A stretch of 16,218 nucleotides of DNA from Planctomycetota bacterium (GTDB lineage: Bacteria; Planctomycetota; Phycisphaerae; UBA1845; PWPN01), in assembly GCA_016209665.1 (NCBI GenBank), contig JACQVT010000125.1, positions 1-16,218 of the forward strand. The letters are read 5' to 3'. A program made the translations under genes and the position numbers. The notes under the pieces are model-generated. The model was given only the letters and a program-made list of their open reading frames with translations, made no database searches and was not told the DNA's origin. This document shows positions 1 through 5,912 of this stretch, piece after piece. Position 1 is the first letter of the stretch; each line of letters starts with the position of its first letter.

Positions 1-120
1 ATTTTAGCGTCACAACTCAGTAACTTGGCCCAGCCGTCAGAGTCCACCTCGACCAGCCCTGCAGGCCTGAAAAGCCCGGACCCGTGATCAGGAGGGTATT
101 GTAACTTTTTTCTTGCACGA

Positions 121-137
121 TAACATACTTGATGTTA
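121..137. promoter_or_regulatory. Candidate autoregulatory operator/promoter of the AbiE-type module
   Basis: TAACAT (121-126) and ATGTTA (132-137) form a perfect 6-bp inverted repeat around a 5-bp spacer, just ahead of the antitoxin gene. The left arm could also serve as a weak -10 box (4 of 6 matches), with TTGTAA near 99-104 as a poor -35. Known AbiEi antitoxins repress their own promoter through inverted repeats, so an operator here is plausible. If so, the ATG inside the right arm at 132 is unlikely to be the translation start. Positions 1-120 hold no gene I can support; one frame is open from the edge to a stop at 85-87, too short to interpret. Confidence 0.4.
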
Positions 138-164
138 AAGTGCAGACCAAGCGATACTAAAGCC

Positions 165-1148
165 ATGAGGACTCAGACAAACACGCTCGTGCGGTACATC
201 CAGGAAACACTGGGCCTGGACCTGCATCCGGTTCCCTGGGCCGGCCAGGCCCGCCTGCCCTTCCTGCTCCGGGACCGTTACCGGTGCTACCGGGTTGAGA
301 TTCTTGACGCTGCATGTCTCTTGATGATGGATGCTGGCGACGAAGAGCAGTCGCCCGCGACCATCCGCAAGCACATGGAAAACTTGCAAGCCCACGCGGG
401 CGGCCTAGTGATTTACGTCCGAGAGCGGGTGACGGGCTACAACCGCAAGCGGCTGATCGAGCATAAGGTGCCGTTCGTGATCCCGGGCAACCAGATGTAC
501 CTGCCCATGCTCGGCATTGATCTGCGCGAGCACTTCGTGAAGCTTCGCTCGCAACCCGCGGAGTTCAGCCCTTCTGCCCAGGTGGTAGTCATCTACTGGC
601 TGCTCTCCGGAAAAGATGAGGTCCTCACACCCTCGGCCATGGCCGAACGCCTTAAGTATTCGCCGATGACCATGACGCGGGCATTCAATGAACTGGAAGA
701 GACCCGCCTGGGCAAATTCACCACGCGAGGCCGCGAACGGTGCGTCGTGTTCTCCGCGCCCAAACGCGAACTCTGGTTGAAGGCCCAACCGTTCCTGAGG
801 AGCCCGGTCAGAAGGCGTCATCATGTAAGGACGTCGTACGTGCCCGGACCCGGCGTACGCGCCGGCCTGACGGCATTGGCCCAGTACACCATGTTGGCCG
901 AACCTGCCAGGCCGGTGTTTGCGGTGCGAGGCAGGGAGTGGGCGAGGATCAGGCCACACCACGAAGCACATCTCGTGCCGGCACAGGAACCACAAGCCAC
1001 CGAGATCGAGATCTGGAGCTACGATCCAAGCCTGTTCGCGGAAAATGGCCTGGCAGATCGGCTTTCGCTGTACCTGTCGCTGAAAGGTAGCCAGGATGAG
1101 CGTGTCGAGGCGGCACTCGAAGAGATGCTGGAGAGATTGAGATGGTGA
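165..1148 (+). CDS. AbiEi-like winged-helix antitoxin/repressor of a type IV toxin-antitoxin module
   Basis: This 327-aa protein (from the ATG at 165) is the likely antitoxin and repressor partner of the nucleotidyltransferase that follows. Residues 1-130 form a mixed alpha/beta domain containing the stretch VPFVIPGNQMYLPMLGIDL (about 102-120), which I recall from proteins encoded next to AbiEii-type toxins. Residues about 138-200 read as a winged helix-turn-helix, with TPSAMAERLKYSPMTMTRAFNELE as the HTH region. An Arg/His-rich stretch follows (about 212-222), then a C-terminal helical domain. In-frame starts at 129 (TTG) and 132 (ATG) overlap the putative operator, so 165 is preferred, although no clear Shine-Dalgarno precedes any of them. 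The stop overlaps the toxin start by 7 bases, implying translational coupling. Base composition is less GC-rich than the genes to the right. The antitoxin role rests mainly on gene pairing; a plain MarR-like regulator is the alternative. Confidence 0.72.
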   Translation: MRTQTNTLVRYIQETLGLDLHPVPWAGQARLPFLLRDRYRCYRVEILDAACLLMMDAGDEEQSPATIRKHMENLQAHAGGLVIYVRERVTGYNRKRLIEHKVPFVIPGNQMYLPMLGIDLREHFVKLRSQPAEFSPSAQVVVIYWLLSGKDEVLTPSAMAERLKYSPMTMTRAFNELEETRLGKFTTRGRERCVVFSAPKRELWLKAQPFLRSPVRRRHHVRTSYVPGPGVRAGLTALAQYTMLAEPARPVFAVRGREWARIRPHHEAHLVPAQEPQATEIEIWSYDPSLFAENGLADRLSLYLSLKGSQDERVEAALEEMLERLRW

Positions 1149-1900
1149 AGGGACTCGACGTCTTTCGTGAGCATTTCCGCGCGTACTCCGACCAGTACAT
1201 CTTGATCGGTGGAACCGCCTGCGATCTGGCGATGACCGAAGTCGGAGACAACTTCCGAGCCACCAAGGATCTTGACATCGTGCTGTGCGTCGAGGCACTG
1301 GACGCGGCCTTCGTGAAGGCGTTTTGGGACTTCGTCCGCTCGGGTGGATACAACCGCCGGGAAAAGGCGAGCGGCCAGAGAAGGTTCTACAGGTTCCAGA
1401 AACCCAGCGAAGAGAATTACCCGGCCATGCTGGAGTTGTTCTCGCGCAAGCCGGACGTGCTGTCGCTGGCTGAAGGCAGTGAACTCACGCCGATACCGAT
1501 GGATGAGGAGGTGTCGAGCCTGTCGGCCATTCTTCTGGATGACGGTTATTACCAGTTTCTTTCTTCAGGTGCGAAGGAGAAGGACGGTCTGCGGTTCGTT
1601 GGACCCGAGCGCTTGATCCCGTTGAAGGCACGGGCCTGGATGGATCTCACGAAACGCAAGGGGCACGGGGAAGCTGTTGACGAAAAGGACATCAAGAAGC
1701 ACAAGAACGATGTGTTCAGGTTGTACAGGATCATTGCTCCGGCATTCGGAAGCGAGGTCCCAGAACTGGTTCGTGGGGACATGGACACCTTCCTCACGCG
1801 GATGCAAGACGAGAACATCGATCTGAACGCTCTGGGCCTCGGAAACGCAAAGAAGAAGGACATATTGGCCGATCTGCGAAAGATCTATTGCGGTGGCTGA
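1142..1900 (+). CDS. AbiEii-like nucleotidyltransferase (type IV toxin family)
   Basis: This 252-aa protein has the DNA polymerase beta-type (MNT) nucleotidyltransferase signature. LIGGTACDL carries the Gly-Gly pair at residues 23-24, TKDLDIVL supplies the two metal-binding acids D43 and D45, and the third carboxylate is probably E98 in LELFS. A downstream lysine/arginine-rich segment (KARAWMDLTKRK, about 162-173, then EKDIKKHKND) fits the C-terminal part of AbiEii/MenT-like enzymes. Family members act as toxins by transferring nucleotides to targets such as tRNA acceptor ends; whether this one is toxic is inferred. The ATG at 1142 has GGAGAG at 1130-1135, six bases upstream, and overlaps the antitoxin stop by 7 bases. 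Some stretches (for example 1681-1740, about 45% GC) are far below the roughly 70% seen in the neighbouring glycosidase genes, suggesting horizontal acquisition. Confidence 0.78.
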   Translation: MVKGLDVFREHFRAYSDQYILIGGTACDLAMTEVGDNFRATKDLDIVLCVEALDAAFVKAFWDFVRSGGYNRREKASGQRRFYRFQKPSEENYPAMLELFSRKPDVLSLAEGSELTPIPMDEEVSSLSAILLDDGYYQFLSSGAKEKDGLRFVGPERLIPLKARAWMDLTKRKGHGEAVDEKDIKKHKNDVFRLYRIIAPAFGSEVPELVRGDMDTFLTRMQDENIDLNALGLGNAKKKDILADLRKIYCGG

Positions 1901-1973
1901 AGCGCCCCGGCCCCCGGCCGGCCGGCCGGTCGAGCAACCTGCCGGCCACCGTCTGTCGTCCTCCGCGCATGAA

Positions 1974-2000
1974 GACGGCCGACCCACCGGGTCGGCCGTC
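1974..2000. terminator. Hairpin between convergent genes, probable bidirectional terminator
   Basis: GACGGCCGACCC (1974-1985) and GGGTCGGCCGTC (1989-2000) form a perfect 12-bp stem with a 3-base ACC loop. It sits 73 bases after the toxin stop and 62 bases beyond the stop of the convergent PEP-CTERM gene, so it can serve both. Neither side carries a good U-tract, so it could instead act as a processing or stabilising hairpin. A GGCCGG-rich palindromic run (about 1911-1931) lies just before it. Confidence 0.6.
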
Positions 2001-2062
2001 GTGGCTTGCGGGGAGACTCGCGGCGGATATCTGTCTGCCGCGGAATCGATCGTCGCTGGCGG

Positions 2063-2755
2063 TTACGGCCGGCGGCGCCGGCACACCAGCGGCAGTCCGA
2101 GGGCCAGCAGGGCCAGCGACACCGGCTCGGGCGTAATGGTCCAGGTCGCGCCGATGATCGGACTCATGTACGTGGGGGTGCCGCCACTCGTGCTGGCCAT
2201 GAAATCCAGCGGGAACCGCGTGTTCTGGTAGACGCCGAAACCCTGGCTGCCGGTGTCGGCGTTGGTCTCTTCCTTGAACGGCGAGGACTTGAGCCCGCCG
2301 TGATCGCTGTTCAGCCCGGTGTACATGGTGAAGCTGTTGCCGCCCAGGTTGATCACCTGGATCCGCGTGTAGGCGTTGAAGTGACTGTTGGTCGGCGTAA
2401 GTTGGCCGCTGCTGGTGCCGGGGCCCTGGATGCTGCCGGTGGGCACGAACAGCGTGCCATTGGCCGTGCCGGTCAGGCCCAGCCCGGGGACGCTGATGGT
2501 CCCCGTGAGGCTCATCGAGACAATCTCGATATCCACGCTCACGCCCGGAATCGCGTTCGTGTAGTTCGTGGTGCCCGCGCCGGACATGTCGATGTGCACG
2601 CCCTGCCCCGGGGCAATCAGGGCGAGCTGCGTGTCGATCTCCGCCCGGATGTTCCAGGTCCGGGTTCCATTGGTGTAGATGGCCAAAGCCGCCGGCGCGG
2701 TCAGGCCAACAGTGACGAGCAACACCAGGCCCGTAATGCAGAATTGTCGGATCAT
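2063..2755 (-). CDS. PEP-CTERM sorting-domain exoprotein
   Basis: This 230-aa secreted protein has a Sec signal peptide (residues 1-25, hydrophobic core ITGLVLLVTVGL, likely cut after ALA). A Gly/Thr/Ser-rich, beta-rich body without a recognisable enzymatic domain follows. The end is a textbook PEP-CTERM tail: TPEP (208-211), a hydrophobic helix SLALLALGLPLVC, and RRRRP. In this system an exosortase-type enzyme (EpsH-like) is expected to process the tail and place the protein at the cell surface or in extracellular matrix; no exosortase gene is in this window. The start at 2755 is chosen because AGGAG (complement of 2763-2767) lies 7 bases upstream and the signal peptide begins cleanly at MIRQF. 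An in-frame ATG nine codons earlier is less likely. It is divergent from the glycosidase gene at 3050; 294 bases separate them. Confidence 0.82.
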   Translation of the reverse strand: MIRQFCITGLVLLVTVGLTAPAALAIYTNGTRTWNIRAEIDTQLALIAPGQGVHIDMSGAGTTNYTNAIPGVSVDIEIVSMSLTGTISVPGLGLTGTANGTLFVPTGSIQGPGTSSGQLTPTNSHFNAYTRIQVINLGGNSFTMYTGLNSDHGGLKSSPFKEETNADTGSQGFGVYQNTRFPLDFMASTSGGTPTYMSPIIGATWTITPEPVSLALLALGLPLVCRRRRP

Positions 2756-3004
2756 GGCTCCTCTCCTCACCGCGGCCGACAACCGCCCGGCTGCCGCCCG
2801 CGCCTACAACTCGTCGACGGACAGATATGAACCCAGGAAGGGGCACGCCCGGCTGTCCCTCCCGCCTCCATTGATAGCAGCCTAACCGGCCCGGCCGCCC
2901 GAGTCACCCCCGAATCGCTTCAATCACCCCAAAACGTTTGGCCCATGCTCGCGGCCGGGGTACGCGGGGGTCGAAGAACCCTGGGGCTTTGGCCCACCGG
3001 CGGT

Positions 3005-3010
3005 TACAAT
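3005..3010 (+). promoter_or_regulatory. Possible -10 box ahead of the 3050 gene
   Basis: TACAAT (5 of 6 matches to TATAAT), preceded by GGT, lies 40 bases before the chosen start. No convincing -35 sits 16-18 bases upstream. The same TACAAT core precedes the endonuclease I gene on the other strand (10184-10189). Weak support. Confidence 0.3.
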
Positions 3011-3049
3011 GGCCGCCGGTCCCGCCCGATGGGCGGGTCTCGCACCACG

Positions 3050-4357
3050 ATGACCCCTAACCGCCCCCGCACCTGTACTGCTCTCGTTGCCGCCACATCG
3101 CCGCTGCTGGCGGCCGGCGTGTGCGGCGCGGGCTCCGCCGGGGCGGGCCGCGACGACATCCCCGCCTGGTGGCGGCAGACCCGCAGCATCTACTGCCCGT
3201 TCGATAACTCCGGGGCCGGGGCATCCCTGATGCAGTTCCAGGCGGGCGGCGGCATGACAGACCAGCTCACGAGTTTTCGAGAGCTGCCTCGCTTGTTGGA
3301 CGATGCCCGCCGTCTCGGCAGCGACGTGATCTACCTCGTGGGCTACTGGCAAGGCGGCTATGAGGCCAAGGGCGACTACATCCCATATGAGGCCCTCGGC
3401 GGCGAGGCGGCGTTCCGCGAGGGCATCGAGGCTGTCCACCGCCGTAGCGGCCGACTCATCGTCTACCTGGAAGGCTTCATCATCTCGCGCAAGACCGATT
3501 TCGCCCGCCGCGTCGGACCGGCCTGGGCGATGATGGATGAGCACGGGCAGTTCTACCCCTACTTCCACACCGGCGAGCGGTTCTACCTCATGTATCCCGG
3601 CGAAGGGTCGGGCTGGACCGACCACATCGTCGGCGTGGCCGCCGACATGGCCCGCAAGTACCGCGTCGACGGCGTGCACCTCGACAGCTACGGCCTGCAG
3701 TGGGACTGGCGGGACCACCACCCTGCCCATCCCCGCGGCCAGGACCCCCACGCGTTCAACCAGGGCGCGATCAACCTGGTCCGCCGCATGAGGACCGAGA
3801 TGCGCAAGCACAACCCCGAGGCGATCGTAATCCTCGAGGGGGCCGAGCACGTCGAACTGCTGGACGCCTGCGACGGGGCCCAGATCGAGAGCCTCGCCGT
3901 GCTCAAGACCAAGCCCTGGTGGCGGGAGCGGAAGTACCCGATCTACACCAGCGGGTTCGAGCTGGCCGAGATGAAGGCCATTCTCGACGAGGGCTACCAT
4001 CTCGCCCTTTCCGCGTGGTGGCTCGATGCCCGGCCCGGCGGCAAGGACGAGGAGCGCCTACGGGCCACGACCGACAAGCGCAACCGCGTCGACCAGCTCA
4101 GGGCCCTCGCCCGCTACAATAATCTGCTGCTCGCCAACGGCATCGAGGCCCTGCCCGCAGGCTTCTCGAAGGAAATCAGCGACTCGATCGTCAAGCAGCT
4201 CGACCGGCTGAAATGGCAGGGGCAGTTCGTCAACCCACAACTGCGAGCTGCCGCGGACAAGGTGCTCGCCCTGTACCACCAGCACCGGGATCGCCTGACG
4301 CGAACGCCCGCCGACCAGCTCCGCGACTGGCTGCGGCAGGCCCCGCCGCCTCCGTGA
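3050..4357 (+). CDS. Secreted glycoside hydrolase-like TIM-barrel protein
   Basis: This 435-aa protein has an apparent N-terminal export signal (residues about 9-32, Ala-rich, ending in AGSAGAG). The rest has the alternating strand/helix pattern of a (beta/alpha)8 barrel of the GH13/GH36-like superfamily, resembling DUF6259-type putative glycosidases. Likely strand ends include DVIYLVGYW (92-100), RLIVYLEGF (135-143), VDGVHLDSYGLQWDW (206-220) and AIVILEGAE (258-266). By analogy D212 would be the nucleophile and E263 a candidate acid/base; both are inferences. Tryptophan and tyrosine residues along the strand ends (W100, W218, W220, W323, W324) suit sugar stacking. The ATG at 3050 is chosen because the signal peptide follows it; upstream in-frame ATGs (for example 3029) have no better ribosome site. 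A palindromic repeat separates it from the co-directional gene at 4590. The substrate is unknown. Confidence 0.65.
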   Translation: MTPNRPRTCTALVAATSPLLAAGVCGAGSAGAGRDDIPAWWRQTRSIYCPFDNSGAGASLMQFQAGGGMTDQLTSFRELPRLLDDARRLGSDVIYLVGYWQGGYEAKGDYIPYEALGGEAAFREGIEAVHRRSGRLIVYLEGFIISRKTDFARRVGPAWAMMDEHGQFYPYFHTGERFYLMYPGEGSGWTDHIVGVAADMARKYRVDGVHLDSYGLQWDWRDHHPAHPRGQDPHAFNQGAINLVRRMRTEMRKHNPEAIVILEGAEHVELLDACDGAQIESLAVLKTKPWWRERKYPIYTSGFELAEMKAILDEGYHLALSAWWLDARPGGKDEERLRATTDKRNRVDQLRALARYNNLLLANGIEALPAGFSKEISDSIVKQLDRLKWQGQFVNPQLRAAADKVLALYHQHRDRLTRTPADQLRDWLRQAPPPP

Positions 4358-4380
4358 CAGTGGGGGGGGAGGATCTTTTC

Positions 4381-4477
4381 AGGACCAAGGCAACTTGTTG
4401 CCGTTCTTCCCGCCTTTCCGGGCGGAGGCGTCAACAAGTCGCCACGGCGACTCGACTGGGCGAGCTGACGCGGTCCT
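4381..4477. repeat. Dispersed palindromic repeat, long copy (97 bp)
   Basis: This element begins with AGGACC and ends with GGTCCT and shares its arms with the 55-bp element at 11211-11265. CAACTTGTTGCCGTTCT (4391-4407) is identical in both. GCGTCAACAAGT (4428-4439) and TGACGCGGTCCT (4466-4477) are adjacent in the short copy but separated here by 26 bases (4440-4465). The loop is also 16 bases longer. The extra DNA forms its own hairpin (GTCGCC-AC-GGCGAC, 4438-4451). It lies between two co-directional genes, as REP- or MITE-type elements often do. An eight-base G-run (about 4363-4370) lies just upstream. Confidence 0.75.
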
Positions 4478-4589
4478 TTGGAGAGGAACAACTTCCGCCT
4501 GAACCCGCGGGCGTGTTCCGAACCGATGGACCTGACCTGGCTGGCCCAGCCACCAACAACCCGTTAGGCTGGAGCATAGGAGGTTGTCC

Positions 4590-5690
4590 ATGAAACGGCT
4601 GACCCTATCGCGCAGGGCCGTGCTTCGGGCCGCCGGCGCCTGTGCCGTCTCCACGGCCATTGGCCGTGCTCTCGGTGCCGAACAGGCCGGCGGGACGATC
4701 CTGGAGTTCGAGTCGGCGCTGTTTGCGGCCCGCGAAGCCAAGTACCGCCACCCCAAGATCGACATCATCAACCAGGGCTTCCGTCCGGTCGGCGGGTCAG
4801 TCGCGGACTTCGGCGTGGCCGAGTTGGCCAAAAGGGTCCACTTCTACTACATCGAGCGGCGCCTGGCCGAGGGCACGCCTTTCTATCCCGGCCACGAAAT
4901 CTACTTCGGCCATGCCTCAACGGGCGACCTGTTCGAGTGGGAGGTGCACGATCCGGTGCTGCTGGTGCGGCCGGGCACCTGGGAGGGGGCCCACGTCTGG
5001 GCCCCGTGCGTCGTGCGGCGGGGCGACGAATTCATCATGGCCTACACCGGCATTAACCGGCATATCTCGCAGGACATCGGCCTGGCGTCCAGCCGCGACC
5101 TGTTCGAGTGGAAGCGCTGGGACAGCAACCCCATCTCGCCTTGCAAGGGCCGGCCGTGGGCCGCCTGGAGCCCGGACCACATCTCCAGTTGCCGCGACCC
5201 CAGCCTCGTCGAGCATGAGGGCCGCTGGTACATGAACTACACCGCCAACACCAAGCAAGGCGCGTCCTGCATCGCCTTGGCCAGCACGACGGACTTTGCG
5301 ACCTGGCAGGACTACGGGCCGATCTGCGTCGGGCCGGCCGGCGGCTACGAGATGCGGCTCAAGGGCGGCCACCCCCAGGGCAGCTTGGAGTCGGCCAACC
5401 TCTTCCACCGCCGCGGCAAATGGCATTTGACGGTCAAGGCCAAGGTCCGCGACGGCACCCAGTCCAACTGGATCATCGAGAGCGACCGGCCCGACCGGTT
5501 CGACTTCGCCGCCCGCCGCGAGTTCTGGCCCCACGGCTTCGGCATCGAGACCGTCCGCCGCCGCGGCGACCGCGAGCTGCTCGCCACGTTCTCCGGCGGC
5601 ACCATCCGCTTCGGCGTGGTCGATTGGAGCCAGCCCTCGCCGACCGCCCACACGGTGGCCACGGCGGAGGAACTGCGGGAGTGGCAATGA
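4590..5690 (+). CDS. Tat-exported five-bladed beta-propeller glycosidase-like protein (GH43/GH32/GH130 clan)
   Basis: This 366-aa protein starts with a twin-arginine signal (SRRAVLR at residues 7-13, then an Ala-rich hydrophobic stretch to about 30), so it is folded in the cytoplasm and exported. The body has the repeated blade motifs of five-bladed beta-propeller glycosidases: VWAPCVVRRGDEFIMAYTG (136-154), IGLASSRDLFEWKRW (163-177), CRDPSLVEHEGRWYMNYTA (201-219), CIALASTTDFATWQDYGPI (227-245) and LESANLFHRRGKWHLTVKA (266-284). In this clan an Asp in the RDP motif (D203) and a Glu in the fourth blade (E268) commonly serve in catalysis; the assignment here is by pattern only. The start is firm: AGGAGG at 4578-4583 lies six bases before the ATG. 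The stop overlaps the next gene in ATGA. Which family it belongs to, and its substrate, cannot be settled by eye. Confidence 0.75.
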   Translation: MKRLTLSRRAVLRAAGACAVSTAIGRALGAEQAGGTILEFESALFAAREAKYRHPKIDIINQGFRPVGGSVADFGVAELAKRVHFYYIERRLAEGTPFYPGHEIYFGHASTGDLFEWEVHDPVLLVRPGTWEGAHVWAPCVVRRGDEFIMAYTGINRHISQDIGLASSRDLFEWKRWDSNPISPCKGRPWAAWSPDHISSCRDPSLVEHEGRWYMNYTANTKQGASCIALASTTDFATWQDYGPICVGPAGGYEMRLKGGHPQGSLESANLFHRRGKWHLTVKAKVRDGTQSNWIIESDRPDRFDFAARREFWPHGFGIETVRRRGDRELLATFSGGTIRFGVVDWSQPSPTAHTVATAEELREWQ

Positions 5691-5881
5691 TCGGAGCACC
5701 TGAGCGTCGCCGGCAATTGCGACACTGCGTCAGATGCGGCGGAGACCGCGTTGTCCTCAGGCGCGTATCCGTCCGGTTGACAAACGGCAGACTCGTCAAC
5801 GGGGTGGAGGCCGAGGTCTGCCTGGACTGTGGCGAGCGGTACTACGACTTGCCGGCCATGAACAAGCTTCAACCGACGTAG
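5687..5881 (+). CDS. Small YgiT-type zinc-finger protein (MqsA N-terminal-like), no visible partner
   Basis: This 64-aa protein has two CxxC knuckles: CVRC near residues 14-17 and CLDC near 49-52, about 31 residues apart. GERYYDLPA follows the second. This is the pattern of YgiT-type zinc fingers, best known as the N-terminal domain of the MqsA antitoxin. The C-terminal Xre-type DNA-binding domain of full MqsA is absent and the protein stops about a dozen residues after the second knuckle. It begins in an ATGA overlap with the glycosidase gene and has GGGAG at 5677-5681, five bases upstream, so it is probably translationally coupled. YgiT-type proteins often pair with a small RNase-like toxin (MqsR or DUF4258), but none lies beside it here. 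It may be a remnant, or a zinc-binding accessory protein with another role. Confidence 0.75.
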   Translation: MIGAPERRRQLRHCVRCGGDRVVLRRVSVRLTNGRLVNGVEAEVCLDCGERYYDLPAMNKLQPT

Positions 5882-5912
5882 CCGCGGGCGCGACACATCC
5901 GGTTCACGACGC

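Noticed and set aside
1..120. C-terminal end of a gene entering from the left edge
   Set aside because: One frame is open for 28 codons to TGA at 85-87, a length expected by chance; no homology could be recognised.
2924..4000. Minus-strand frame of 358 codons opposite the secreted TIM-barrel gene
   Set aside because: It has Val/Ala/Gly/Asp-rich shadow composition, no motif and no signal; the plus strand reads as a proper barrel protein.
4381..4477. Rho-independent terminator of the 3050-4357 gene
   Set aside because: The stem is interrupted and no U-tract follows; the shared structure with 11211-11265 is better explained as a dispersed repeat. It may still affect transcription.
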